From contig CAWAHD010000005.1 of the NCBI GenBank assembly GCA_963781785.1, positions 3,600,796 to 3,664,795 of the forward strand: 64,000 nucleotides of DNA. Reading direction: 5' to 3'. Source of the stretch: CAWAHD01 sp963781785 (GTDB lineage: Bacteria > Planctomycetota > Planctomycetia > Isosphaerales > Isosphaeraceae). The notes below the pieces were generated by a model. The model searched no databases. It saw only the letters and a program-made list of their open reading frames with translations, and was not told where the DNA came from. Shown here one piece after another: positions 1 to 9,388 of this stretch; positions within the stretch are counted from its first letter, which is position 1; every line of letters begins with the position of its first letter. The position numbers and the translations under genes are program-made.

Positions 1-668
1 TCTGCGTCCGAACCGCCCAGGAACGTGCGGATCGGCTCGTGGCCCAACTGGCGGAATTTGACCAGGCGGAGAAGGTCGGACGGGCCGTAAAAGCTGACAA
101 CGCCCTGGACGCGCGCCGAGACGCCAGTCGGATCCGGTTCTTCGAGATTGGTGGCCAGAAGTGCCGCAAGATGGGCACCGGCCGACTGGCCCATCACCAC
201 GATCCGATCGGGATCAACCTCGAGAGAATCAGCGTGGCGGCGCACCCAGCGTACAGCCGCACGCACGTCTTCAAGAACGGCAGGCCACGTCGGTGCGCCG
301 GGTCGGGCCAATCGATAATCGATTGCGACCACCACGATGCCTTGACGTGCGAGACGGATGACCGTGTTGCGCGGATCGCTGCGATACATGGCTTTCGTGC
401 CGCCGCACCAGCTTCCGCCGTGGAGTGCGATCACGACTGGCCGCCGGAGGGCAGGCCTGGCCCTGGCCGAGGAGCCCGATGGAAGGTACAGATCCAACGC
501 GAGGCGCCAGGGGCCGTCCGTGCGGTAGAACTTGTCCTTGACGAGTGTGACGCCCAGTCCGGACCAATCCGGTCCAGCGAGGCTGCCCGACAATCGCCAG
601 ACCCACGAGATGAAGACAACCAAGCCGGCCCAGAGAGCCAAACGAAGTGTGAGCGTGGCTGCGCGCAT
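1..668 (-). CDS. alpha/beta hydrolase (esterase/lipase type), partial at left edge
   Basis: The minus strand is open from an ATG at 668 to the window edge, giving about 222 residues; the C-terminus lies outside. A hydrophobic N-terminus (MRAATLTLRLALWAGLVVF) suggests a signal peptide or membrane anchor. An HGGSW oxyanion-hole motif follows, and later the nucleophile elbow GQSAGAH, the pattern of hormone-sensitive-lipase/BD-FAE-like esterases. The catalytic Asp and His would be in the missing part. It probably hydrolyses an ester outside the cytoplasm; the substrate cannot be told. No co-directional neighbour is visible upstream. The family call is solid from the two motifs; the exact substrate class is open. 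Confidence 0.82.
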   Translation of the reverse strand, partial: MRAATLTLRLALWAGLVVFISWVWRLSGSLAGPDWSGLGVTLVKDKFYRTDGPWRLALDLYLPSGSSARARPALRRPVVIALHGGSWCGGTKAMYRSDPRNTVIRLARQGIVVVAIDYRLARPGAPTWPAVLEDVRAAVRWVRRHADSLEVDPDRIVVMGQSAGAHLAALLATNLEEPDPTGVSARVQGVVSFYGPSDLLRLVKFRQLGHEPIRTFLGGSDA

Positions 669-828
669 TGGGAACCGTTTCCGTGTTTCGGTTTTCAGTT
701 TCCGGTGTTCAGCATACACTAGCCTGAAGAACCACGCCGGCCGCCGCATCTGATCGGACGGATCGGACGCGGCGGCCGGCCCGTGCAACTTCGTCGGCGG
801 ACGCACTTCACGGAATACCGAACACTGG

Positions 829-1326
829 GTGCTCACTTTGACTCTGCCACTCCTGGAGCAGCGTGAGATCGAGGCGCGGATCGTCGGACCGCTGATTCGG
901 GCCTTCGCCGCCGAGATTGGTGAAGAACGAACACTCGCGATCGTACGCCCGCTGATCCGCGAGCTCGCCCGCCAGAGCGGCGGCGAGCTCGCTCGTCTCC
1001 TCGGGGAGCAAACCATGGAGGCGTTTGCGAAAACCCTCGACCGATGGCGGGAGAACGGGGCCCTCGAAATCGAGATCCTGGAACAAACGCCGGCGCGGCT
1101 CTCGTTCAACGTCACGCGCTGTCGTTATGCCGAGATGTACCGCGCGCTCGGGCTCGCCGATCTGGGCGCGAGCCTGTCGTGCCAGCGGGACGGGGCCCTG
1201 GTCGAGGGGTTCAATCCCGATATTCAGTTAACCCGCACCCAGACGATCATGGAAGGCGCGTCTTGCTGCGACTTCCGGTTTCAGGTTCGCGAGCAGCCGG
1301 CCAGGCCGGACCCGACGAACGAATGA
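829..1326 (+). CDS. L-2-amino-thiazoline-4-carboxylate hydrolase family protein
   Basis: 165 residues starting at a GTG. The C-terminal half carries the family signature: TRCRYAEMYRALGLADLGA, then LSCQRD, then GFNPDIQLTRTQTIMEGASCCDFRF, with its paired cysteines and CDFR block. The named family member hydrolyses 2-amino-thiazoline-4-carboxylate to S- or N-carbamoyl-cysteine, but most genomic members are of unknown substrate. The N-terminal half is helical and charged, without a signal peptide, so a cytoplasmic enzyme is expected. It faces the minus-strand gene ending at 1340 (convergent, 13 bases apart) and has no operon partner. Family assignment is good; the physiological reaction is inference. 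Confidence 0.8.
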   Translation: MLTLTLPLLEQREIEARIVGPLIRAFAAEIGEERTLAIVRPLIRELARQSGGELARLLGEQTMEAFAKTLDRWRENGALEIEILEQTPARLSFNVTRCRYAEMYRALGLADLGASLSCQRDGALVEGFNPDIQLTRTQTIMEGASCCDFRFQVREQPARPDPTNE

Positions 1327-1339
1327 CCGAGCCTCCGGC

Positions 1340-2008
1340 TCAGCGAGCTGACCCGGGTGCACTCGATCGACCACCCGCAGCCCGCGCGGACGGGGAGGTT
1401 TGGGGCTTGGCGGCAATTGCGAACCGGCAAGGCGGCCCGAGCAGGTTGATCCACTGTTCTTTCTGCTTGTCAGAGAACAGCGCGATGGCCTGTCGGGTCA
1501 ATGCGACGTGCCCGTCGTAATCCCAGGGCCCCGGCGGCCGTTGTGCGCGAGCGTCTGAAATGCACCGCGCCACCTTTTCTTGCTGATCCGGAGTTAAATT
1601 GAGGTATTCCACCAGCAGGGGACGGCTCAGAAGCGCGGCCGGTCCTTCCCACTGAAGCTCGATCTGGGCGAGGCGCTCGCGCTGTTTCGGCGTGAGATGA
1701 ACGACGAGCCATTGGCTCGATTCGTTGTCAATGACGCGGCGCGCCGCCACGACTCCGCTGGCTTTGCTCCCCTTCAAGGCGCGCGCCTTGCGATCGAGCT
1801 CCGCTGCCTCGCGTTGGATCTCGGCGATTTGAGCGGCTTCCACCCCGAGATCCTTCTGAATGTCAGCTCGGGTCAAGAGGAAGATTGGTGCCGAGCGGAC
1901 GCCAAGCCGGTCGTCCAGCGGTTCTGCGGACCGCGCATCTCGGGTCAAAGCAAGAACCGCGACTCCCATCAAGAGGCCGGCCCGGACGCCTGTCACTCCG
2001 TGACGCAT
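1340..2008 (-). CDS. hypothetical exported protein with LTxxQ-like repeats
   Basis: 222 residues. The N-terminus (RAGLLMGVAVLALTRDARSA) is a plausible Sec signal peptide. The mature part is helical and charged and holds two similar segments, HLTPKQRERLAQIELQ and NLTPDQQEKVARCI, of the Spy/CpxP-like 'LTxxQ' flavour found in many planctomycete periplasmic proteins. No catalytic motif is visible. The function is unknown; a helical periplasmic binding or chaperone-like role is only a suggestion from the repeat type. It converges with the ATC-hydrolase gene. Confidence 0.65.
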   Translation of the reverse strand: MRHGVTGVRAGLLMGVAVLALTRDARSAEPLDDRLGVRSAPIFLLTRADIQKDLGVEAAQIAEIQREAAELDRKARALKGSKASGVVAARRVIDNESSQWLVVHLTPKQRERLAQIELQWEGPAALLSRPLLVEYLNLTPDQQEKVARCISDARAQRPPGPWDYDGHVALTRQAIALFSDKQKEQWINLLGPPCRFAIAAKPQTSPSARAAGGRSSAPGSAR

Positions 2009-2206
2009 GATTCGAGCCCCTTTCTGATCGATGATCCCCGGTCTCGATCCCCATCGCCACGGCCAGCGGACGGAGTAGAGTAGCCCGTCCCGGGCCAGGC
2101 AATCTGAGCCGGTTCGATAACACGACGTGGGTCGTTCTTATACGCGGAAAGCCCGAGAACGGGAAGATCAATGCCATTTCGTGAAGGGCGGAGATACCAT
2201 ATGCCG

Positions 2207-2485
2207 TCATCTTTTTGAAAAGAGCTGGCCGAGTACGGCCAGTACTCGGCCGAAACCGGCCGGCGGGGGCTTGTTTTCCGGCGTACACAGGCAGAACAGC
2301 TCTTCGAGAGTTCGCCGGAAGCGCCAGTCCTTCGTCAGGGAGCTGATCTGGTCGAACTCCGATTTGCTCATGTAGCCGTGAAAAACGAGCTTCCGGGCTT
2401 CCGCGTCGAATTCGAGCCGATTCTGAAACTGTGGCGGCAGGACAAAGTCTTCCGGCAAATGTTCCAGCTTGACGAAATGGTCCAC
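2207..2485 (-). CDS. small hypothetical protein
   Basis: 92 residues from a GTG at 2485 that is preceded by a strong GGGAGG six bases upstream. Longer in-frame starts at 2500 and 2596 exist but lack that signal, and the extra residues are Arg/Pro-rich low-complexity. The core (HLPEDFVLPPQF, HGYMSKSEFDQI, DWRFRRTLEELFCLC) has natural composition and hydrophobic spacing and looks conserved, but I do not recognise the family. No signal peptide or membrane segment is seen. It is divergent from the hen1 operon, about 350 bases away. Confidence 0.55.
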   Translation of the reverse strand: MDHFVKLEHLPEDFVLPPQFQNRLEFDAEARKLVFHGYMSKSEFDQISSLTKDWRFRRTLEELFCLCTPENKPPPAGFGRVLAVLGQLFSKR

Positions 2486-2837
2486 CTCGTCCTCCCTCAT
2501 CAATCGATGGGAGGGCCTTGCAACCGGGCGCGACGTCCTGGCCGGCCGGTCGCGAGGAAGGTGAGGGGAAACGTCCTCCATCCCGTATCCATACACACTA
2601 TTCGTCGCACGCCGCGATCGCCCATCAAGAAAAATCCTGCCAGAATTCGTGGGTCAGAAATGCTGCCTTCACGAACCGAGGGGGTGGCCTGGTGTCATAA
2701 TCGGATCGGGATCCAGTTCCCGATTCGCTTTTCGAGTCGGCCTGGAGAACATCGGAGCGTGCTGGGATCAGACATCGGGATCGACCGCAGGTTGCCCGGT
2801 TCTCAAGCCAAGCAGGGCTTTTACTTGGGATGGAGCC

Positions 2838-4253
2838 ATGTTGCTGACAATCACAAACACGCGTCGGCCCGCCGCTGAGCTCGGCTTTCTGCTCCACAAG
2901 CACCCCGAGCGATTTCAGAGTTACGACCTCAGTTTTGGCAGAGTCCACGTCTTCTACCCGGAGGCTTCCACCGATCGTTGCCGGGTCTGCCTGCTGCTGG
3001 ACGTGGATTCGGTCGGTATGGTGCGGGGGAAAGGTCAGGGGGAAGGGCTGCTTGACCAGTATGTCAACGACCGTCCCTATGTAGCCTCCTCGTTCATGAG
3101 CGTGGCGATCTCTCAAGTCTTCGGCTCTGCTCTGCAGGGACGGTGCAAAGACCGCCCGGAGCTGGTCGCGACCCCGCTCCCACTCGAGGCCCGGCTCGAC
3201 GTTCTCCCCGTGCGGGGCGATGAGCGATTCCTTCGGGCCGTTTTTGAGCCACTGGGCTATTTGGTTGAGGCGGAACGACATCCGCTGGACGAACGATTCC
3301 CCGAGTGGGGCGAGAGCCCGTACTTTTCTGTCACGATCAGCAAACTGACGACCGTCTCCGACCTGCTGACCCACCTCTACGTCTTGGTCCCCGTCTTCGA
3401 CAATGCCAAGCACTACTTCGTGGGCGAGGATGAGCTTGACAAGCTGGTGGCGAAGGGAAGTGGCTGGCTAGCAAACCACCCTGAACGAGCGGAGATTTCC
3501 CGTCGCTATCTGAAGTTCCAGCCAAGTCTATTCCGCCAAGCACTCTCCCGGCTGGCGCAGGACGAGCAGCCGCCAGAATCGGACGGTGCCGAGCAGCGGC
3601 CTGCCGACAAGGATGAGGAGGTGCTTGAGAAGCCTCTAAGCCTGCACGAACAACGCATCGAGGCCGTTCTCACGGCGATCCGCGCAAGCGGTGCGAAGCG
3701 GGTGCTTGATCTCGGCTGCGGCGAGGGCAAACTGCTCCGTGAACTGCTCAGCGACAAGCAATTCGAGGAGATCGTCGGCATGGACGTATCGATGCGAACG
3801 CTCGAGAAAGCGCGTGACCGGCTCAAGCTCGACAGGCTGTCCGAGCGCCAGGCTGCCCGCATCAAGCTGATCCACGGCTCGCTCATTTACCGGGACAGGC
3901 GGTTTGAGGGATTCGATGCGGCCGCCGTGGTCGAAGTCGTCGAGCACCTCGACCCGCCCCGGTTATCGGCATTCGAGCGGGCTGTCTTCGAGTTCGCCTG
4001 CCCGGGAACAGTGCTGGTGACCACGCCCAACCGGGAGTACAACGTGAAATGGGCGAACGTCGGCGAGCAGGAGCTACGTCATCCCGACCATCGGTTCGAG
4101 TGGACCCGGCAGGAATTCAGGGAGTGGGCTGAAGGGGTTGCCGGAAGGCACGGCTACGCGGTGAAAGTTCTGCCCGTTGGTCCGCTCGATGAGGTCGTCG
4201 GGGCTCCGACGCAGATGGGAGTATTCCTGCGAGCCGACGTGAGAAGGAAGTGA
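2838..4253 (+). CDS. hen1: 3'-terminal RNA ribose 2'-O-methyltransferase Hen1
   Basis: 471 residues from the ATG at 2838, chosen because GGAG sits just upstream and MLLTITNTRRPAAELGFLLHKHP is the usual Hen1 N-terminus; an upstream in-frame extension to 2649 is non-conserved. The N-terminal half is the bacterial Hen1-specific domain that contacts Pnkp. The C-terminal half is a SAM methyltransferase with VLDLGCGEGKLL near residue 289. The Mn-binding set is visible as E366-V-V-E369-H370 and H418 in HRFEW. It methylates the 2'-OH of the 3' end at a cleaved RNA before ligation, so a repaired site resists re-cleavage. The stop overlaps the next gene as GTGA, so the two are translationally coupled. 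No frameshift is seen here. Confidence 0.95.
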   Translation: MLLTITNTRRPAAELGFLLHKHPERFQSYDLSFGRVHVFYPEASTDRCRVCLLLDVDSVGMVRGKGQGEGLLDQYVNDRPYVASSFMSVAISQVFGSALQGRCKDRPELVATPLPLEARLDVLPVRGDERFLRAVFEPLGYLVEAERHPLDERFPEWGESPYFSVTISKLTTVSDLLTHLYVLVPVFDNAKHYFVGEDELDKLVAKGSGWLANHPERAEISRRYLKFQPSLFRQALSRLAQDEQPPESDGAEQRPADKDEEVLEKPLSLHEQRIEAVLTAIRASGAKRVLDLGCGEGKLLRELLSDKQFEEIVGMDVSMRTLEKARDRLKLDRLSERQAARIKLIHGSLIYRDRRFEGFDAAAVVEVVEHLDPPRLSAFERAVFEFACPGTVLVTTPNREYNVKWANVGEQELRHPDHRFEWTRQEFREWAEGVAGRHGYAVKVLPVGPLDEVVGAPTQMGVFLRADVRRK

Positions 4254-6865
4254 AGCCGTCCATGACGATCAAGATACCCAAGCTGAGCCTCGTCGTCCTG
4301 ATCGGACCCAGTGGGTCGGGCAAGAGCACCTTCGCCCGCAGCCACTTCAAGCCAACGGAGATTCTCTCTTCGGACGCCTGCCGAGGGATGGTCAGCGATG
4401 ACGAGAATGACCAGACGATCACGAGCCAGGCGTTCGAGGTGCTCCAGTTCATCGCCAGAAAGCGGTTGTCGTTGGGGCGGCTCACCGTGATCGACGCGAC
4501 AAACGTCCAGCCCGAGGCCCGCAAGCCACTGGTGGAACTGGCCAGGCAGTACCACTGCCTGCCGGTGGCAATCGTGCTCGACCTCCCAGAGAAGCTCTGT
4601 CTGGAGCGCAACAGCCAGAGAGCGGAGCGGGCCTTTGGCCGGCACGTCATCCGCAACCAGAAGTCGCAACTCAGACGGTCGTTGCGTGGACTCAAGCGGG
4701 AGGGCTTCCGGCACGTCTTCGTGCTCGACTCACTCGAGGAGGTTTTGGCGTCCGTCATCGAGCGAGTTCCTCTGTGGAACGATAAACGAGACGAGCACGG
4801 TCCGTTCGACATCATCGGCGATGTCCACGGGTGCGGCGAGGAACTGGAGGATCTTCTCGATCGACTCGGCTACGTGGAGGCCCGCCTGGATTGCGACGAT
4901 CGACTTTGGGGCAATCGGACTTTCGTTCATCCTGAAGGACGCCGGGCCGTGTTCCTGGGCGACCTCGTTGACCGTGGGCCCCGAATCCTCGATTCCGTGC
5001 GGTTGGTTCGGAACATGGTGGTTCATAGCTCGGCCCTGTGCGTACCAGGCAACCACGACCTGAAGCTCGTGCGGAAACTGCAAGGCACGGGCGTCCAGAT
5101 CACTCATGGGCTCGCCGAGACGCTCAAAGAGATCGATGCTTTGCCCCCAGAAATCCGCGGAGAATTCATCAAAGCCGTCGCCGAATTCCTCGACAACCTC
5201 GTGAGCCACTACGTCCTCGACGACGGCAAGCTCGTCGTGGCCCACGCCGGGATGAAGGAGGAGATGCAGGGGCGCGGCTCGGGCAAGGTTCGGGACTTCG
5301 CCCTCTTCGGAGAAACGACCGGCGAGACTGACGAATTTGGCTTGCCGATACGGTTTGACTGGGCGTCGGAGTACCGGGGTCAGGCGATGGTCGTTTACGG
5401 TCATACACCAATTCCGGAGCCTGACTGGCTGAACCGGACGGTCAACATCGACACCGGCTGCGTATTCGGCGGCAGGCTCACTGCTCTTCGCTATCCGGAG
5501 AAGGAGCTCGTGTCGGTCCCCGCCGCCCGAACGTATTGTGAGCCGGCTCGACCGTTTCTGCTGCCCGGAGAGCCGGCACCGCTCCTCTCGGCACAGCAAG
5601 TTCACGACGAGGTGCTCGATGTCGACGATGTGCTGGGCAAGCGGATCATCCCGACCCGGCTCCGGGGCAACGTCACCATCCGGGAGGAGAACGCTACGGC
5701 GGCCCTGGAAGTGATGAGCCGGTTCGCCGCCGACGCGAGGTGGCTGATCTATCTGCCGCCCACAATGTCTCCGTGCAAAACAAGTCACCTCGCCGGGCTG
5801 CTGGAGCATCCGGCCGAGGCATTTGCGTACTACCGCAACGAGGGGGTCCCGAAGGTCGTCTGCGAAGAGAAGCACATGGGCTCTCGGGCAGTGGTCGTCG
5901 TGTGCCGCAACGAAAACGCTGCACGTGAACGATTCGGAGCGGCCGCCGGCGAGTCCGGCGTAGTGACCACCCGGACGGGGCGTCGGTTCTTCAACGACCT
6001 GGACCTGGAGCATCGGTTTCTCGACCGGTTGCGGGCCGCCCTCACTGCCGCCGACCTCTGGAGCAAGCTCGACACGGCTTGGGTGTGCCTGGACTGCGAA
6101 CTGATGCCCTGGTCGGCGAAAGCCCAGGAACTCCTGCGGGCCCAGTATGCCGCAGTGGGGGCGGCGGGCAGGGCGTCCCTGCCCCGAGCCGTGAGTGCCC
6201 TGGAGGAAACCAGTGTTCGCCTCGTGGGGAAAGAGACCGAGAAACTCATCGAAATCGAGGCTCGGTTTCGCCTGCGGGAGCAGGCCATCGATCGGTTCGT
6301 GCACGCCTACCGGCAGTATTGCTGGTCCGTGGAGTCCCTTTCTGACCTCAAGCTAGCCCCGTTCCACCTGCTCGCCACCGAGAGGCATGTCCACGTGGAC
6401 AAGGATCACCTCTGGCACATGGAGGTTCTGGCCGACGTCTACCACGTCGATCCTGAACTTCTGCTCGCGACCCGGTACAAGGTCGTGGATCTGACCGACA
6501 CCACCAGCCAGGAAGAGGGGACCGAATGGTGGGAGGAACTGACCGGCCGGGGCGGCGAAGGAATGGTCGTCAAGCCGCTGAGCTTTATCCATCAGGGTCG
6601 CCGGGGCCTCAGTCAGCCCGCCGTGAAATGCCGAGGGCGAGAGTACCTGCGGATCATCTATGGTCCCGACTACAGCTCGGAGGAGAATCTCAGTCGCCTG
6701 CGGACCCGTGGGCTGGGTCGCAAGCGGACACTCGCCGCCGGTGAGTTTGCCCTCGGAGTGGAGGGCCTGGAGCGGTTCGTGCGTGGAGAGCCGCTACGGC
6801 GGATCCACGAGTGCGTGTTCGGGGTACTTGCCCTGGAAAGTGAACCGGTGGACCCAAGGCTATGA
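4250..6865 (+). CDS. pnkp: polynucleotide kinase-phosphatase-ligase Pnkp
   Basis: 871 residues from GTG 4250 (alternative ATG at 4262). Three modules are visible. The 5'-OH kinase carries the P-loop GPSGSGKST at 19-27. The metallophosphoesterase-type 2',3'-phosphatase has DIIGDVHG at 187-194, GDLVDRG at 237-243 and GNHD at 267-270. The C-terminal ligase/adenylyltransferase has its nucleotidyl lysine at K541 in EEKHMGSR and later GGEGMVVKP. Together with Hen1 it heals, methylates and seals RNA cut by ribotoxins that leave cyclic phosphate and 5'-OH ends. Length and module order match characterised bacterial Pnkp. The gene is intact and coupled to hen1; its stop overlaps a further short ORF. 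Confidence 0.96.
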   Translation: MKPSMTIKIPKLSLVVLIGPSGSGKSTFARSHFKPTEILSSDACRGMVSDDENDQTITSQAFEVLQFIARKRLSLGRLTVIDATNVQPEARKPLVELARQYHCLPVAIVLDLPEKLCLERNSQRAERAFGRHVIRNQKSQLRRSLRGLKREGFRHVFVLDSLEEVLASVIERVPLWNDKRDEHGPFDIIGDVHGCGEELEDLLDRLGYVEARLDCDDRLWGNRTFVHPEGRRAVFLGDLVDRGPRILDSVRLVRNMVVHSSALCVPGNHDLKLVRKLQGTGVQITHGLAETLKEIDALPPEIRGEFIKAVAEFLDNLVSHYVLDDGKLVVAHAGMKEEMQGRGSGKVRDFALFGETTGETDEFGLPIRFDWASEYRGQAMVVYGHTPIPEPDWLNRTVNIDTGCVFGGRLTALRYPEKELVSVPAARTYCEPARPFLLPGEPAPLLSAQQVHDEVLDVDDVLGKRIIPTRLRGNVTIREENATAALEVMSRFAADARWLIYLPPTMSPCKTSHLAGLLEHPAEAFAYYRNEGVPKVVCEEKHMGSRAVVVVCRNENAARERFGAAAGESGVVTTRTGRRFFNDLDLEHRFLDRLRAALTAADLWSKLDTAWVCLDCELMPWSAKAQELLRAQYAAVGAAGRASLPRAVSALEETSVRLVGKETEKLIEIEARFRLREQAIDRFVHAYRQYCWSVESLSDLKLAPFHLLATERHVHVDKDHLWHMEVLADVYHVDPELLLATRYKVVDLTDTTSQEEGTEWWEELTGRGGEGMVVKPLSFIHQGRRGLSQPAVKCRGREYLRIIYGPDYSSEENLSRLRTRGLGRKRTLAAGEFALGVEGLERFVRGEPLRRIHECVFGVLALESEPVDPRL

Positions 6866-7002
6866 TCTCGGCGTCCTCGGCGCGGCTCGCACGAGCGGCC
6901 GAGCTGAATGAGCGGTTCGGGCCAGACTCGTCCCGAATCGAGTTGTTCCTTACTCTCGCGTCGATCCATGCGTCCGTCATCCGGAAGAATCTGCCGACGT
7001 GA
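6862..7002 (+). CDS. short ORF coupled to pnkp (46 residues)
   Basis: An ATG at 6862 overlaps the pnkp stop as ATGA and opens 46 codons ending with TGA at 7000. The product (SSARLARAAELNERFGPDSS..., ending ...HASVIRKNLPT) is a helix-prone cytoplasmic peptide with natural codon composition. I do not recognise it. The overlap is the kind seen between co-translated operon genes, and a GC hairpin (arms CGGCGCA/TGCGCCG, 7004-7031) follows the stop directly. It could be a small accessory peptide of the RNA-repair operon, the 5' stump of a larger lost gene, or chance. Evidence is positional only. Confidence 0.35.
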   Translation: MISASSARLARAAELNERFGPDSSRIELFLTLASIHASVIRKNLPT

Positions 7003-7592
7003 CCGGCGCAACCGCTCACAAGGCTGCGCCGTAGCGCAAAAAACGTCCATCTGTCGCCCTTGGCAGAGAGCAATTCCGGACCAGAAGGATGAGAGCGCAA
7101 GGGATGACGCTTCTGCCGATTGACCGGCCATTGCGGACTGGGCCGATCGAATCGATTCACGAAAAAAAACTTGGTGCAGGTCGGCCGAAACCCACGGGAT
7201 CGCCGGATTCGCCGGCGAGTCGTCCCTATCTTCAATTCTCCCAACCCCTTACGCGCCGGGATCCGCACCGTGCGACGCGGAGTCTCGGGATCCTCGCGAG
7301 CGCGAGAAATTGCCGTTGGAATGGGCATAGAACGGCCATCGACTCACGCTAATGGCCGCCCATCCGAAGCCCCGTCCGAGGCTGAAAAATAGCGGTTTCG
7401 CGCCATCCTTCCTCCGTGATCGTCGAACCTTTCCCAGAGCGCCCCAACAGCTAAGTTGACGCAATCGTCAACTTTTATGCAACGAAAATCGCCTTTTTGT
7501 AGATCGTATTGGGTGACGGGATGGTCGAACTGGAACCGTTCCAACTGACAAGCTGCAACCAAGATCACTCTTTCGTGCTGGAGCCAAAGTGT
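7003..7592. other. non-coding gap between the RNA-repair operon and the sigma factor
   Basis: About 590 bases without a convincing gene; short ORFs on both strands have no recognisable content. Two structures stand out. One is the hairpin 7004-7031 just after the short ORF. The other is a perfect 9-bp inverted repeat at 7453-7474. An A-rich stretch lies near 7163. Confidence 0.5.
7453..7474. promoter_or_regulatory. 22-bp hairpin/palindrome upstream of sigma factor gene
   Basis: Arms AAGTTGACG and CGTCAACTT form a perfect 9-bp stem around a CAAT loop and are followed by TT. It could be an operator dyad, a 5' UTR hairpin, or a weak intrinsic terminator. It lies about 120 bases before the chosen sigma start. 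The local AT content is higher than the surroundings. Confidence 0.4.
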
Positions 7593-8952
7593 ATGGACGA
7601 CCTGTCGAAACATCTGGCCGATCATCAGTTCGCCGAGCTGTTCCGTGACGACCTCGGCTGGAACCAAACCTCGGGAACGATGGCGATCCAAGTCGACGAG
7701 CGAGAGCTTGCTCTTGAATCAATCGCCGAGAAGCGCGGAATTCACGTTTTCCAGTGCATCGCCGATCGCGGTCTCCTTGCCAACCGAGCTTCGCTGCGCG
7801 AAGCACAGGGGCGAATCGCCAGAACAATTCAAGAGCACATCCTGATCTACTCGTGCGACGAACCGTCCCAGCAGACGTGGCAGTGGACGGTCCGCGCTCC
7901 CGACGGCACACGCCTGGAGCGCGGGGAGCACCATTTCTTCTCCTCCGCGCCGCCCCGCGCACTTTTGAGACGACTGAGAAGACTGCGTATCTCGCTCAAG
8001 AAGGATGGCGACGTCACGCTCGTCAACTCACTCTACCCAGCTCGCGCACCGGGCGACGCTGCACCAGAATTGCACCCGCCGTCCAAGAGTACCCGGTATG
8101 CCGAGCGCAGTCGCGAGCTGGCCATGGCGATGGCCCGAGGCGACGCTGGGGCCTTCCACGCGTTCGTCTTGCTTCACTTGCCGTTTGTGCGCAGCACCTC
8201 CAAGCGGCTGTCACGGTCGCTGCGCATGGAAATCGAAGACACCGCGCAAATCGCGGTCATCGGCCTCATGAGCGCCATTCGAAGGTTCGATCCCCAGCGC
8301 GGGACGTGCTTTTCAACCTACGCGCGTTTCTGGGTCCACCAGGTATGCCAACGTTATGCCCCGGCTGTCGGCATGCACATCCGGCTGCCGCGGCATATCA
8401 TCCATACTTTCTTTCCCATTCGCCGGGCCATCGACACGCTTCGGGCCGCGCACGGTCCCGGTCGTGCGAACGACGAGCTGGCACGTTTGTGCGCGCTGGC
8501 CCCACAGTTCTACAGCCGGTGGGTCGACGTCGACCGCGCGCTCAACGTGATCTCGCTTTCTGATCGATACAGGTGGGATCCCGATGAGACGCTGGAACTG
8601 CGAGGACCTGAGGAGGATGAGCCGGTTCCACTCGCACTCGAGAAGGAACGGAACGCACGGGTTCGCGCCGCGATGGCTTGCTTGAACCGAACGGACCGCA
8701 CCATCCTGGAGCAGAGATACGGCATGAACGGCAAGCCGCTCAGCAACAGGCAGCTTGGCCAATCCAGGCGGATCACGGAAGTCGCGGCGCGTTGCCGCGT
8801 CTTGCGCCGAGCAGAGACTGCGAGCGGTCATCGAGGGCAAGTTCGAAGACCTCATCCCGGAGAGGGCAGCAAGGATGCCGCAGTTGCCCTTGGTGAACAA
8901 AAGAAAGGTTCGAAAACGGAAGAAACGGATTTATCGCGCTCGAAATTCGTGA
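7593..8952 (+). CDS. sigma-70 family RNA polymerase sigma factor with long N-terminal domain (frameshifted near 3' end)
   Basis: The start at ATG 7593 is chosen because MDDLSKHLADHQFAEL looks like the natural domain start and GGAG lies upstream; the frame also opens from TTG 7509. Residues 1-150 form a non-sigma domain (GW..., ALESIAEKRGIHVFQC, HILIYSCDEPSQQTWQW) that I do not recognise as a named family. Region 2 follows (IEDTAQIAVIGLMSAIRRFD and FSTYARFWVHQ), then region 4.1 (LNRTDRTILEQRYGMNG). At about 8760-8805 the frame changes inside the region 4.2 helix-turn-helix. The expected tail AEQRLRAVIEGKFEDLIPER continues in another frame to a TGA at 8950. Either a sequence error or a broken promoter-recognition helix explains this. 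Confidence 0.8.
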
Positions 8953-9388
8953 TGTCGCCGATACGCGTCGATAATGGGTCAGTCGAGCGTACTTATCCGA
9001 GAAGCGGCGGTCTCCGATCGCGGAATCGACCGGCGAGCGATCAGCGAATAATCGACTGATGTTCAGAAACGATCGGGTTCTTGACGTGGTCGGACGGATC
9101 GCGCGTGTGTCGAAGGGGCGAGCAATGATGGCCGGTGAGGGTACAGCGCATGAAGAAACCAAGAAAACCGTGAAAAAAATACACGCGGCGGCGGACGATC
9201 CTAAGTAGCGACAGGATCAAGCCCAGGCAGTGCCATGATGCCGTCGTGAGGCGCCAAAAAGGGTGCCGGCGGGCAAATTTCGGTTGGCGTGGTTCGGCCA
9301 GGCGGTTATTTTGCGTTGCGTCTGGTCGAGTCGAGGTCACCCCCGGAGTCGCGGGTGCGCGAGTTGGCATCCGAGGAGCACAGCCACG
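8953..9388 (+). other. intergenic region before ADP-ribosylglycohydrolase
   Basis: About 435 bases with no supported gene on either strand. ORFs present are short, Arg-rich and without recognisable domains. No repeat or clear terminator was seen. Confidence 0.4.

Noticed and set aside
2649..2837. An upstream extension of hen1
   Set aside because: The additional 63 residues have no family similarity, and a good ribosome site with the conserved N-terminus is at 2838.
4730..6304. A 524-codon open frame on the minus strand opposite pnkp
   Set aside because: It is the antisense of a complete, motif-rich gene. Its translation has no recognisable domain and follows from GC-rich third positions.
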